Positions 34,068-43,298 of a stretch of DNA of 64,000 nucleotides are shown here, in pieces. The notes beneath the pieces are model-generated. The model saw only the letters and a list, made by a program, of their open reading frames with translations. It ran no database searches and had not been told where the DNA came from. Origin of the DNA: Kocuria rosea (lineage in GTDB: Bacteria > Actinomycetota > Actinomycetes > Actinomycetales > Micrococcaceae); NCBI RefSeq assembly GCF_023715525.1, contig NZ_JAMBOG010000006.1:62001-126000 (forward strand), given 5' to 3'. The position numbers and the translations under genes were made by a program. Numbering within the stretch: position 1 is the first letter of the stretch; every line of letters starts with the position of its first letter.

Positions 34068-35630
34068 ATGCCCTTCGCCGTCCGCGCCCCGGAATCCGCG
34101 CCCACCGCACCCCGCCCCGAGGACGAGCGGCTGCCCCTGGGACGCACCGCCGTCCACGCCGTGCAGCACGTCCTGACCATGTACGGCGGCCTCGTCGCCG
34201 TGCCGCTCGTCGTGGCCGGCGCCGCGGGCTACGGCCCCCAGGAGACCGCGCTGCTCGTGGCCGCGGCCCTGTTCGTGGGCGGCTTCGCCACGTTCGTCCA
34301 GGCCTGGGGGCTGCCGCGCATCGGTTCGCAGCTGCCGCTGGTGCAGGGCGTGTCCTTCACCGGCATCGCCACCATGCTCTCCGTGCTGGCCTCCGACGGC
34401 GGGATGCCCTCCGTCATGGGCTCGATCATGGTGGCCTCCCTGATCGGCTTCCTGGCCGTGCCCTTCTTCGCCAAGGTCCTGCGCTTCTTCCCGCCGGTGG
34501 TCACCGGGACGATCATCACGACCATCGGCATCACCCTGGTCCCGGTCGCCGCCGGCTGGGCCATGGGCGGCGACGCCGGGTCGCCCGACCACGGCTCCCC
34601 GGCCAACATCGCCCTGGCCGGGTTCACCCTCCTGCTGGTGCTGGTGCTGTCCCGGTTCGGCGGGCCCGCGGTCTCCCGCCTGGCCATCCTGCTGGCCGTC
34701 CTGGGCGGCACCGTGGTGGCGTGGCTGCTGGGGGTCGCCGACTTCTCGGCCGTGGGGGAGGGCGCGTGGTTCGCCCTGCCCTCCGTCCTCCACTTCGGCG
34801 CCCCGACCTTCGAGCTCGCCGCGGTCGTGGCCATGACCATCGTGATCTTCGTCAACATGGCCGAGACCACCGCGGACATCATGGCCCTGGGCGAGATCAC
34901 CGGATCGCGGGTGGACGCCCGGCGCATCGCCGACGGCCTGCGGGCGGACATGCTCTCCTCGGCGGTGGCCCCCGTCTTCAACTCCTTCACCCAGACCGCG
35001 TTCGTGCAGAACGTGGGCCTGGTGGCCATCACCAAGGTGCGGTCGCGGTACGTGGTGGCCCTGGGCGGGGCGTTCATGGTGGTGCTGGGCATGCTGCCCG
35101 TGCTGGGGCAGGTCATCGCCGCCATCCCCCTGCCGGTCATGGGCGGGGCCGGCGTCGTGCTCTTCGGCACGGTGATGTCCTCGGGGATCCGCACCCTGGC
35201 CCGCGTGGACTACCGCGGCGGGGCGAACCTGGTCGTCGTCGCGGTGGCCCTGTCCTTCGGCATGGTGCCCATCGTGGTGCCCGCGTTCTACGCGCAGTTC
35301 CCGGACTGGGTGGGGGTCATCTTCTCCTCCGGCATCTCCTCGGCGGCCGTCATGGCGCTGGTGCTCAACCTGCTGTTCAACGAGCTCGGCGGACGCCGCC
35401 GGACGGAGGCCATGGGCATGGGCGCCGTGGGCCTGCGGGTGCTGAGCCCCCGGGAGTTCGCCGCGCTGCAGGACGGGGACACCTTCGTGGACGGACGGCT
35501 CGTGGACGCCCACGGCCGCGAGGTCCCGCACGCCACGAGCCAGGAGCAGTACGAGGCGCTGCGGGCCCGCATCGAGTCGGGCGAGCTGTCCAGCGCGGAG
35601 CAGGTCCGGGAGGCCTGCCGGCAGGACTGA
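34068..35630 (+). CDS. NCS2 nucleobase:cation symporter (xanthine/uric acid/uracil permease)
   Basis: A 520-residue inner-membrane transporter of the nucleobase-ascorbate (NCS2) family with about 14 helices. The family signature QNVGLVAITKVRSRYV is present, and VNMAETTADIMALGE in helix 8 carries the substrate-binding glutamate. The cytoplasmic C-terminal tail from about 445 is hydrophilic (REFAALQDGDTFVDGR). Specificity among uracil, xanthine and urate cannot be decided by eye. It stands alone, divergent from the acidic hypothetical protein. Confidence 0.9.
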   Translation: MPFAVRAPESAPTAPRPEDERLPLGRTAVHAVQHVLTMYGGLVAVPLVVAGAAGYGPQETALLVAAALFVGGFATFVQAWGLPRIGSQLPLVQGVSFTGIATMLSVLASDGGMPSVMGSIMVASLIGFLAVPFFAKVLRFFPPVVTGTIITTIGITLVPVAAGWAMGGDAGSPDHGSPANIALAGFTLLLVLVLSRFGGPAVSRLAILLAVLGGTVVAWLLGVADFSAVGEGAWFALPSVLHFGAPTFELAAVVAMTIVIFVNMAETTADIMALGEITGSRVDARRIADGLRADMLSSAVAPVFNSFTQTAFVQNVGLVAITKVRSRYVVALGGAFMVVLGMLPVLGQVIAAIPLPVMGGAGVVLFGTVMSSGIRTLARVDYRGGANLVVVAVALSFGMVPIVVPAFYAQFPDWVGVIFSSGISSAAVMALVLNLLFNELGGRRRTEAMGMGAVGLRVLSPREFAALQDGDTFVDGRLVDAHGREVPHATSQEQYEALRARIESGELSSAEQVREACRQD

Positions 35631-35703
35631 CCACGGCGGAGGCGCCGGGGCGGGCGCCCGTCCCGGCCGGTGCCGGCCCGGCGCCCCGGACCGGCGCTCC
35701 CGG

Positions 35704-37560
35704 TCAGCGCTCCCGGTCCGGGCGGACCACCATCGCCGAGCCGCCGTAGCCGCGCTCGGTCTCCGCGGCGGAGGTGAACCGGCCTCGCTCCAGGATCCGG
35801 ATGGCCGAGGCGTTGCCGATCCACCGCCGCGGGGGCGGGACGAGCTCATGGCCCAGTCCGCTCAGCTGCCGGCCGACCGCCGAGTCGGCCAGGCCGAGGT
35901 CGGCCTCCTCCGGGCCGTTGCGGGAGCTCAGCCGCGGCGCGGCGATCGCGTCCACGAGGGGCAGGTCCCGGTCGACGTGCCCGGTGATGATCTGGCCCAC
36001 GGTGGTGATGATGGTCGCCCCGCCGGGGGTGCCCACGGACATCCACGGCTCGCCGTCCCGCAGGATGATCGTGGGGCTCATCGACGAGCGGGGCCGCTTG
36101 CCGGGGGCCGGCAGGTTCGGGTCCTTGACGCCCTCGGTGACGGGGGCGAAGTTGAAGTCGGTGAGCTCGTTGTTGAGCAGGAACCCGTGGTCCGGGACCG
36201 TGATGCCGGAGCCGCCGGTCTGCTCGATGGTGAGGGTGTAGGAGACCACGTTGCCCCACCGGTCGGCCACGTTGAGGTGGGTGGTGGAGACGCCGCCGGC
36301 CGCTTCGGGCTGTCGGGCCCCGGACGGCGCGCAGGCGGCGTAGTCGCCGTCGGGCTCCCCGAAGGGGATGGGCCGCGGCAGCGCCGCGGCGGGGTCGAAC
36401 AGGCAGGCCCGCTCGTCGGCGAACTCCTGGCTCGTGAGCTCCTCGACGGGCACCCCCGCGACGTCCCCGACCCACCGGTTGCGGTCGGCGAAGGCCGTCG
36501 CGGTGGCCTCCGAGAAGCGGTGCAGATACTGGGCCTCCGAGACCTCCGAGAGGTCCTCACCGGTGCGCTCGTCGTAGGCCTCGAGCAGGTTCAGCGTCTC
36601 GGCCACCGCGATGCCGCCGGAGCTGGGGACGCCCATCCCGTAGACGTCCAGGCCGCGGTACTCGGTGGAGACGGGGTCGCGGAACACCGCCTCGTAGGCG
36701 GCCACGTCGTCCTCCGTCAGCTCGCCCGCGAACACGTCCACGCCCTCGGCGGTGGTGGGGTCGCGGACCTCGTCCACCACGGCCCGCCCGATCGAGCCCT
36801 CGTAGAAGGCGTCGACGCCGTGGGTGCGGATCGTGCGGTAGGTGCGGGCGAGGTCGGGGTTGCGGAACACGGTCCCGACCTCGGGCGCCTCGCCGTCGCG
36901 CAGGAACACCTGTGCGGTCTCGGGGAACATCCGGAAGCGCTCGGCGTTCTGCGCCGTCTGCTCGGCGAAGTTCTCGTCGACCGCGAAGCCGCGGGCCGCG
37001 ATCCGCTCCGCGGGCCGCAGCAGCCGGTCCAGGTCCATCGTGCCGAACTCCTCGCTCGCGGCCTCCCACGTGGCCGGGGTGCCGGGCACGCCCACGGACT
37101 TGCCCGAGCTGACCACGGTGGCGAAGTCGAGGGGCTCGCCGTCGGCGCCCAGGAACTCGTCCTCCGTGTACGTGGCCGGGGCCGTCTCCCGCCCGTCGAT
37201 CGTGCGGACCTCCCCGGTGCCGGCGTCGTAGTGGACGAAGAACCCGCCGCCGCCGATGCCCGCGGAGTACGGTTCGGTGACCCCCAGGACCGCGGCCGCG
37301 GCCACGGCGGCGTCCGCCGCGTTGCCGCCGCGCTCGAGGACGTCGATGCCCGCCCGGCTGGCGAGGGGGTCCACCGAGGAGACCGCGCCGCCGCTGCCGG
37401 TCATCGTGGGCACCTTGGGCGGCTCCGCTGCGACGGGCGGCCCGTGGCGCTCGTGCTGCCGCTCCTCCCGGGCGACGGCCGCGGAGCCGCCGAGTGCGGT
37501 GCCGGTGACGCCGAGCGCCCCGGCCAGCCCCAGTGCGAGGTACCTCAGGGATGCACGCAT
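35704..37560 (-). CDS. ggt: Gamma-glutamyltransferase (secreted)
   Basis: A 618-residue gamma-glutamyltranspeptidase that transfers or hydrolyses gamma-glutamyl groups, for example of glutathione, outside the membrane. A signal peptide covers about residues 1-30. The proenzyme cleaves itself before Thr426 in GGVSTTHLNVAD, the catalytic nucleophile; other hallmarks are YSAGIGGGGFF and the late SSMSPTI and GTPGGATI. It starts 45 bases after the putA stop on the same strand, so released glutamate and proline breakdown may share control. The ATG at 37558-37560 starts the signal peptide; an earlier in-frame methionine is less likely. Confidence 0.93.
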   Translation of the reverse strand: MRASLRYLALGLAGALGVTGTALGGSAAVAREERQHERHGPPVAAEPPKVPTMTGSGGAVSSVDPLASRAGIDVLERGGNAADAAVAAAAVLGVTEPYSAGIGGGGFFVHYDAGTGEVRTIDGRETAPATYTEDEFLGADGEPLDFATVVSSGKSVGVPGTPATWEAASEEFGTMDLDRLLRPAERIAARGFAVDENFAEQTAQNAERFRMFPETAQVFLRDGEAPEVGTVFRNPDLARTYRTIRTHGVDAFYEGSIGRAVVDEVRDPTTAEGVDVFAGELTEDDVAAYEAVFRDPVSTEYRGLDVYGMGVPSSGGIAVAETLNLLEAYDERTGEDLSEVSEAQYLHRFSEATATAFADRNRWVGDVAGVPVEELTSQEFADERACLFDPAAALPRPIPFGEPDGDYAACAPSGARQPEAAGGVSTTHLNVADRWGNVVSYTLTIEQTGGSGITVPDHGFLLNNELTDFNFAPVTEGVKDPNLPAPGKRPRSSMSPTIILRDGEPWMSVGTPGGATIITTVGQIITGHVDRDLPLVDAIAAPRLSSRNGPEEADLGLADSAVGRQLSGLGHELVPPPRRWIGNASAIRILERGRFTSAAETERGYGGSAMVVRPDRER

Positions 37561-37605
37561 GCCCTCATGCTGGCACCGTCCTCCGGGCCCCACCAGGGCG
37601 GGCGG

Positions 37606-40600
37606 TCAGGTTTCCGATGGTTGCACGGGCATCCCCACGGCCGACGGGACGGCGATGAGGTGGCGCACCACCGTCTCGGCGTCCGTCGAGGGGTTGCCGA
37701 AGCGGTGCATCGTGACGGAGACGGACTGCTCGGCGAGCATCGGCAGCATCTCGACCCGCGAGGCGCCCACCACCGGGTCCGTGAGCAGGGCGACCTCCGG
37801 CCGGTCCGCGAGGGCCTCGGCGAGCCCGTGCCCGGTGCCGACCACCCGGATCCGCCCGCCCCCGCCGGGGTCGGACCAGCCGGCCGCGACCCGGGCGAAG
37901 GCCTCGTCCCCGCTGGGGGCCAGCACGGAGCGGAACAGCTCACGGACCTGCGGGGGCACCTCCGCGGCCGGGGCGAGGACGACGCGGGAGCCCGAGCGGG
38001 CCGCGGCCAGTCCCACCCGCGCCACGTCCGTCAGGGACGCGTCCTCGGCGGCGCGCACGACGACGTCGCGGGGGCGGTAGCGGAACACGTTCGCCTCGCA
38101 CCCGAGGCCGGCGGGGTCGTGGGCCCGGCCGAACTCCTGCTCCCACCAGGTCTGGTCCTGCTCCGCGCACGCCCTCAGCCAGGCGGCGTCCGCCTCCGGC
38201 AGCAGCGGCACCAGCTCCTCGAGGTGGTGGGCGAGCCGCGGCTCCAGCGCCGCGCCCGCGCCGGGCGCGGCGAACGGGGCCTTCTCCCACGTGCCGAGCT
38301 GGACGAGGTAGTTGGGGCCCCCCGCCTTGGCGCCGAGGCCCACCGCGGACTTCTTCCACCCGCCGAACGGCTGGCGCCGGACGATCGCGCCGGTGGTCCC
38401 GCGGTTGACGTAGAGGTTGCCGGCCTGCACGAGGTCCGCCCACGTGCTGATCTCCTCCGGGTCGAGGGAGTGCAGCCCGGCCGTGAGCCCGTACTCCACG
38501 GCGTTCTGCAGCTCGATGGCCTCGCCCAGGTCCGCGGCGCTCATCAGCCCGAGCACGGGCCCGAAGCACTCGGTGCGGTGGAAGAAGGAGCCCGGCGCCA
38601 CCCCGGTCCTGATCCCGGGGCGCCACAGCCGTCCGGTGCCGTCGAGGGGGCGGGGCTCCAGCAGCCACTCCTCCCCGGGGTCGAGCCGGGTGAGCGCCCG
38701 GTGCAGCCTGTCCCCGGGCTCGGAGATTACCGGGCCGACCCGTGCCTGGAGGTTCTGGGGCCAGTCCACGACCATCGAGGACGCGGCGTCGAGCAGCTGC
38801 CGGCGGAACCGCCGGGACCCCGCCACGCTGCCCACGAGGATGCCGAGGGACGCGGCCGAGCACTTCTGCCCGGCGTGGCCGAACGCGCTGGTCACCAGGT
38901 CCCACACCGCCCGGTCCCGGTCGGCGCTCGGGGTGACGACCACGGCGTTCTTGCCGGAGGTCTCCGCGGTCATCGGCCGCCCGCCCCGCCAGGAGCCGAA
39001 CAGCCGGGCCGTCCCGAAGGCGCCGGTGAGCACGATCCGGTCCACCCCGGGGTGGGCCACGAGCGCCCGGCCGGTCTCCCCCTCGGCCGAGTCGACCAGC
39101 TGCAGCACGTCGCGCGGGACGCCGGCGTCCCACAGCGCCTGCACCACGGCGGTCGAGCAGCGGCGGGTCTCGGGGGCGGGCTTGTGCACGACGGCGGCGC
39201 CGGTGGCGAGGGCCGCGACCGTGGACCCGGTGGGGATCGCCAGCGGGAAGTTCCAGGGCGGGGTGACGAGCACGAGCCGGTCGGGGACGAAGCGGGCGCC
39301 GTCGACGCCCTCGAGCTCGAGGGCCCGGCGGGCGTACCAGCGGCAGAAGTCGACGGCCTCGGAGACCTCCGGGTCGCCCTGGTCCAGGGTCTTGCCCGCC
39401 TCCGCCCCGGCGACGGCGAGCAGGTGCGCGCGGCGCTCGGCCAGGACGCCGGCGGCGCGGTCGAGGATCTCGGCGCGCTCGCGGGCGCCGCGGGCGCGCC
39501 AGGCCTCCGCGGCGGCCCGCCCGGTCGCCACCACGCGCTCGACGTCCCCGGGTCCCAGCGGGTCCGGGACGGGCAGGGCGTCGAACCACTCGCGGTCCGC
39601 GATCCGGGCGGCGACCCGCTCGGCCCACGCCCGGTTGGCCGGCACGGACACGTCGGTGTCGGGCTCGTTGCGGAACGGCTCGTCGAGCGGCAGGCGGAGG
39701 GAGCCGGCGCCGGCCGCCGCCCGGTCCTGGACGCGGAAGGGGGCCGGGACGTCGTCGTCGGCGGCCAGGGCGTCGAGGGCGGCCCGGAAGCGCTGCTCCT
39801 CGCGCCGGAAGACCTCGTTGTCGGGGCGCAGCCCGAAGATCCCGGACATGAAGTTCTCGGGGGAGGCGTTCTCCTCCAGCCGCCGGACGAGGTAGGAGAC
39901 GGCCACGTCGAACTCGACCGGGCGCACGGCCGGCACGTAGAGGAGCAGCTCGCCCACGTCGGTGCTGACCGCCCGGGCCTGCTCGACCGCCATGCCCTGC
40001 AGCATCTCGAACACGATCCGCCCCGTCACCCCGCGGCGGTCGGCGAGCAGGTGGGCGAAGGCGAGGTCGAAGAGGTTGTGCCCGGCCACGCCCAGCCGCA
40101 GCCCCGCCATCCGCTCGGGCACGAACAGCCAGTCCAGCACGCGCTTGTAGTGGGTGTCGGTCTCCCGCTTGGTGGACCAGGTGGCCAGGGGCCAGCCGTG
40201 CAGCTCGGCGTCCACCCGCTCCATGGGCAGGTTCGCGCCCTTCACCAGCCGGACCTTGATCCCGGCCCCGCCGGTCGCCACCCGCCGCCCTGCCCACGCC
40301 GAGAGCCGCTGGACGACGGCGAGCGCGTCCGGCAGGTAGGCCTGGACCGCGATCCCCGCCTCGAGCCCGCGCAGCTCCGGGCGCTCGAGCAGGCGGGTGA
40401 AGACCTCGGTGGTCAGGTGCAGGTCGGAGTAGGCCTCCATGTCGAGGTTGATGAACTTCGTGCCGGCCGGGGCCCCGGCCGCGGAGCGGTAGATGGGGAC
40501 CAGCCGGTCGACGATCTGTTCCACGGTGCCCTCGAAGCCCCAGTGGGAGAGCTGGGGGACCACGGAGGAGATCTTCAGGGAGACGTGGTCGACGTCGTCC

Positions 40601-41124
40601 CGGTCCAGCAGCGCGGCGGCGTCGGCGAGGTGCTTGTCCGCCTCCGCCCGGCCGAGGACCTCCTCGCCCAGCAGGTTGATGTTGAGCCGGTGCCCCTGGG
40701 CCCGCAGCCTCCTGACGGCCTCGCCGAAGGGCGTGGGCCGGGCGTCCACGATCATGTGCCCCACCAGCCGGCGAAAGCGGGTGCGGGCGGCCGGCACGAC
40801 GATGCGCGGGGCGGTCGGCGCCAGGGCCGCGCCGGCGAGGAGCTCGGCGCGGTCGGCCCGGGGCATGGTGCGGGGCACGATCTCGGCGAGCGCGTGCAGG
40901 GCCTTGGCGGCGGCCTCGACGTCCTCGGTGCGCACCACCCGGTCCACGAAGCCGACGGTGAAGTCGAGCCCGTGGGGGTCCTGGAGGACGGTGGCCAGGC
41001 GGGCCGCGGCCGGGTCGCAGTGCCGGCGCCCGTCGCCGGCCCGGGTGAGCCAGTCGCGGACGAGGGCCACGGCGTCGTCCGCCAGGGCATGGGAGTCGGG
41101 GACGGACGGGGCGTCGGCGGACAT
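37606..41124 (-). CDS. putA: Bifunctional proline dehydrogenase / glutamate semialdehyde dehydrogenase
   Basis: An 1172-residue enzyme converting proline to glutamate in two steps with FAD and NAD+. The proline dehydrogenase barrel covers about residues 90-430 (HVSLKISSV, INLDMEAYSDL, GIKVRLVKGANLPME, VAGHNLFDLA). The aldehyde dehydrogenase domain (about 500-950) has ETSGKNAVVV and the catalytic Cys755 in GHAGQKCSAAS, followed by a C-terminal extension of about 200 residues. No N-terminal DNA-binding domain is present, so it is not a self-repressor. The ATG follows AGGAG by 8 bases; TAGCGT on the minus strand at 41222-41227 is a likely -10 box. Confidence 0.95.
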   Translation of the reverse strand: MSADAPSVPDSHALADDAVALVRDWLTRAGDGRRHCDPAAARLATVLQDPHGLDFTVGFVDRVVRTEDVEAAAKALHALAEIVPRTMPRADRAELLAGAALAPTAPRIVVPAARTRFRRLVGHMIVDARPTPFGEAVRRLRAQGHRLNINLLGEEVLGRAEADKHLADAAALLDRDDVDHVSLKISSVVPQLSHWGFEGTVEQIVDRLVPIYRSAAGAPAGTKFINLDMEAYSDLHLTTEVFTRLLERPELRGLEAGIAVQAYLPDALAVVQRLSAWAGRRVATGGAGIKVRLVKGANLPMERVDAELHGWPLATWSTKRETDTHYKRVLDWLFVPERMAGLRLGVAGHNLFDLAFAHLLADRRGVTGRIVFEMLQGMAVEQARAVSTDVGELLLYVPAVRPVEFDVAVSYLVRRLEENASPENFMSGIFGLRPDNEVFRREEQRFRAALDALAADDDVPAPFRVQDRAAAGAGSLRLPLDEPFRNEPDTDVSVPANRAWAERVAARIADREWFDALPVPDPLGPGDVERVVATGRAAAEAWRARGARERAEILDRAAGVLAERRAHLLAVAGAEAGKTLDQGDPEVSEAVDFCRWYARRALELEGVDGARFVPDRLVLVTPPWNFPLAIPTGSTVAALATGAAVVHKPAPETRRCSTAVVQALWDAGVPRDVLQLVDSAEGETGRALVAHPGVDRIVLTGAFGTARLFGSWRGGRPMTAETSGKNAVVVTPSADRDRAVWDLVTSAFGHAGQKCSAASLGILVGSVAGSRRFRRQLLDAASSMVVDWPQNLQARVGPVISEPGDRLHRALTRLDPGEEWLLEPRPLDGTGRLWRPGIRTGVAPGSFFHRTECFGPVLGLMSAADLGEAIELQNAVEYGLTAGLHSLDPEEISTWADLVQAGNLYVNRGTTGAIVRRQPFGGWKKSAVGLGAKAGGPNYLVQLGTWEKAPFAAPGAGAALEPRLAHHLEELVPLLPEADAAWLRACAEQDQTWWEQEFGRAHDPAGLGCEANVFRYRPRDVVVRAAEDASLTDVARVGLAAARSGSRVVLAPAAEVPPQVRELFRSVLAPSGDEAFARVAAGWSDPGGGGRIRVVGTGHGLAEALADRPEVALLTDPVVGASRVEMLPMLAEQSVSVTMHRFGNPSTDAETVVRHLIAVPSAVGMPVQPSET

Positions 41125-41255
41125 GGCGGCACACTCCTGCAGGCTCCGCCCGGCGGCGGTGCCGAGGCCCACCCCCGGCCGCCGGCCGCTTCCACCGGGC
41201 GCCACAGTGGCCGGTGAGACCACGCTACGACCGCACCGGTCCGGGCGGAAGAGGC

Positions 41256-41729
41256 TCAGGAGCCGGCGTGCCGCAGGACGTCCCCGGCGAGCCGGCCGAG
41301 GACCACCCGGTGCGGGACGAGCATCCCCCACCAGTAGGCGTGGCCTGCCGCCCCGGCGGGCCGGAACACCGTCGTCTGGCGGTAGAGTAGCGTTGCTCCG
41401 GGGCCGGGATGGAGGCTGATGTCCAGCCAGGCCTCCCCCGGCATGCGCACCAGCGAGCGCAGCCGCAGCCGCCGCGGGGGCTCGAGGGCCTCGACCGTCC
41501 ACCAGTCCAGGCGCTGCCCGACGGCCAGTCGCCGCGGGTCCTCCCGGTGGCGCAGCCGCGAGGGCGGCAGGTGCAGCCGGTTGGCCGCGGCGCGGGCGAA
41601 CCACACCGGGTCGGTGCTGTACCAGCCGCGCTCCCCGCCCAGGCCCTCGACCACGGCCCACACGGCGTCCTGCCCGGCCGTGGTGGTGCGCTCGACGGTG
41701 TCGACGTAGAACCCGCGCGTCCGTGCCAT
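41256..41729 (-). CDS. DUF2867-type protein
   Basis: A 157-residue protein resembling the DUF2867 (SRPBCC-like) family often found as a C-terminal extension of NAD-dependent epimerases. Typical pieces are VWAVVEGLGGERGWY, LDWWTVEALEPPRRLRL, WLDISLHPG and YWWGMLVPHRVVL. The function is unknown; a helix-grip fold binding a hydrophobic ligand is the usual suggestion. It lies between putA and the NUDIX gene on the same strand, 56 bases after the latter. The ATG at 41727-41729 gives a full-length domain. Confidence 0.75.
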   Translation of the reverse strand: MARTRGFYVDTVERTTTAGQDAVWAVVEGLGGERGWYSTDPVWFARAAANRLHLPPSRLRHREDPRRLAVGQRLDWWTVEALEPPRRLRLRSLVRMPGEAWLDISLHPGPGATLLYRQTTVFRPAGAAGHAYWWGMLVPHRVVLGRLAGDVLRHAGS

Positions 41730-41785
41730 GCGCTCATCCAAGCACGTGCGCCCCGGCCTCGTCGCGCGCCGAGCAGCGCACGCCC

Positions 41786-42202
41786 TCACCGCCGGGGTTC
41801 CTCCGGGGCGGGCAGGACCCCGAAGCGCACGAGGTGCGCCAGGAGCCCGTCGGTGGTCTCCAGCGCCCGGAACTCGTCCGGGGCGACCCAGCGGACGGCG
41901 TCGGCGTCGTCGCCCGCCCGCAGCGTGCCGCCGAGGTATGTCGCGGCGACGTCGTGCACCTCGTACACGACGTCCCGGCCGCCGGGAACCCGCACGACGC
42001 CGAGCTCGCGCTCCGCGCGCACCCGGGCGCCGGTCTCCTCGAAGGTCTCGCGGACGGCGGCCTGCTCGACCGTCTCGCGGGGCAGCACCGAGCCCCCCGG
42101 CACGGTCCACCGTCCGCGCTGGGGCTCCTTGCCCCTCCGGACCAGGAGGAACCGGCCGTCCGTCCCCACGACCACCGCTGCGGCGGCCAGCACGACGCGC
42201 AT
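41786..42202 (-). CDS. NUDIX hydrolase
   Basis: A 138-residue NUDIX domain protein that should hydrolyse a nucleoside diphosphate derivative. The Nudix box runs from GGSVLPRETVEQAAVRE into TFEETG (about residues 36-58) and keeps every catalytic Glu and Arg. The preceding GRWTVPGG is typical. TAGCGT on the minus strand (42209-42214) ends seven bases before the ATG, so the mRNA is probably leaderless. The substrate is unknown. Confidence 0.88.
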   Translation of the reverse strand: MRVVLAAAAVVVGTDGRFLLVRRGKEPQRGRWTVPGGSVLPRETVEQAAVRETFEETGARVRAERELGVVRVPGGRDVVYEVHDVAATYLGGTLRAGDDADAVRWVAPDEFRALETTDGLLAHLVRFGVLPAPEEPRR

Positions 42203-42410
42203 GCCCCGACGCTACCAAGGGCTCCGGCCCGCTCCCACCGTCCCCGCTCCCGGACGGATGCGGTGGACCGGGCCGCGCCCGGCCCTGGGAGCACCCCCGG
42301 CGGGCCGGACCCGTCCCGGGCCGATCGAGGAGGTGCCACCGTGGAGCGGTCCTCGTGGCGTTCCCGCGCCGCCTGCCGCCGGGGCGGCCGGTGCGCCGCC
42401 CCCGTCGCCG

Positions 42411-42445
42411 CAGCGGATCAGCGGATCAGCGGATCAGCGGATCAG
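42411..42445. repeat. Tandem 8-bp repeat (CAGCGGAT, four copies)
   Basis: Four perfect copies of CAGCGGAT plus the next three bases lie directly downstream of the protoglobin gene; the last copy overlaps its stop codon. The 239-bp gap between the NUDIX and protoglobin genes holds nothing else recognisable. Confidence 0.9.
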
Positions 42446-43044
42446 AAGTGTCCGTCCCGCGCGTAGGGACGGGACCACAGACCGATCTGCAGGGTCACGG
42501 CCTTGAACCAGGCGTCGTGCATCCGGGCCACGTCGGCGGCGGACCGCCCGCTCTTCTCGAGGAAGGGCCTGATGGTGGCCGTGATCGGGTAGATGAACGC
42601 GATGAGGTAGCGCAGCGGGACGACGGGCGGGGCGTTGCGGGCACTGTCGGTCTCGTTCTTCCTGCTGGTGTGCCGCAGCGCGATCTCCTCCTGGTAGTCC
42701 AGCCACGCCTGGTCGTAGGGACGCCGGCACGTGTCCAGGATCCACTGGGCGAACCGTGCCCGCACCCGCGCGAGGTACTCGGCGTCCGGTTCGCCCGTGC
42801 GGGCGTCGGCGAAGTAGTGGAGGAGGTGGGGGTGGTCCCCCACGAATCCGTACCACACGTCGAGGACGTCGTCGGTCTGCCCCTCGAGGGCCTCACCCGC
42901 CATCCTCAGGTACTTCTCGTCCTCGTCGGTGAGGAGGACGGTCCGACGGAGCAGTCCGAGCTCCTCCGTCGTCACGGGCGACCGCGGGATCCTCGCGGAT
43001 CCGTAGTCGTAGCCCGGGATGCCTTCCTGCGGTTGTGCACTCAT
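42442..43044 (-). CDS. Protoglobin
   Basis: A 200-residue single-domain protoglobin, a heme protein that binds O2, NO or CO. The proximal histidine is about His125 in EIALRHTSRKN, and VWYGFVGDHPHLLHYF forms the B-E helix region characteristic of this family. The N-terminal extension GIPGYDYGSARI is the protoglobin Z-helix leader. No signalling domain is attached, so it is not a globin-coupled sensor. The stop lies in the end of an 8-bp tandem repeat. The ATG at 43042-43044 is preceded by GGCAGCG and has no strong ribosome site. Confidence 0.88.
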   Translation of the reverse strand: MSAQPQEGIPGYDYGSARIPRSPVTTEELGLLRRTVLLTDEDEKYLRMAGEALEGQTDDVLDVWYGFVGDHPHLLHYFADARTGEPDAEYLARVRARFAQWILDTCRRPYDQAWLDYQEEIALRHTSRKNETDSARNAPPVVPLRYLIAFIYPITATIRPFLEKSGRSAADVARMHDAWFKAVTLQIGLWSRPYARDGHF

Positions 43045-43249
43045 CGCCGCTGCCTCGTCTCTGCCTCTCGGCCCCACGGCGGCCCTGCCGGGAGTGCCCA
43101 AAATAGTCGAGTCGGCGGGGGCGAGCACGGGATCGCCCCGTGCGAAGCAGGTGTTACGGGCGCGGCGGCGCCCCGTCCCCGGAACGGCCGACGGCGGGCC
43201 GGCCGCGGACCACCCGGACGGTCCGGGGATCCCGGTGCGGGAGTCCTAG

Positions 43250-43255
43250 TAGAGT
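43250..43255 (+). promoter_or_regulatory. Candidate -10 box (TAGAGT) for the threonine aldolase gene
   Basis: TAGAGT lies 44 bases before the GTG start, in the 254-bp region between the divergent protoglobin and aldolase genes. A second TA-rich element, AAAATAG, lies at about 43100. Confidence 0.35.
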
Positions 43256-43298
43256 GCGAGGCCCGCCCGTTGCGCCGCCACCCTCCGGAAGGAATGCC

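Noticed and set aside
35631-35703. GC-rich imperfect repeat as a terminator between the NCS2 permease and ggt genes
   Set aside because: The arms do not pair over a continuous length; with this base composition, weak hairpins occur everywhere.
42411-42445. CRISPR-like array
   Set aside because: The units are only 8 bp with no spacers, so this is a simple tandem repeat. No other array-like structure was seen in the window.
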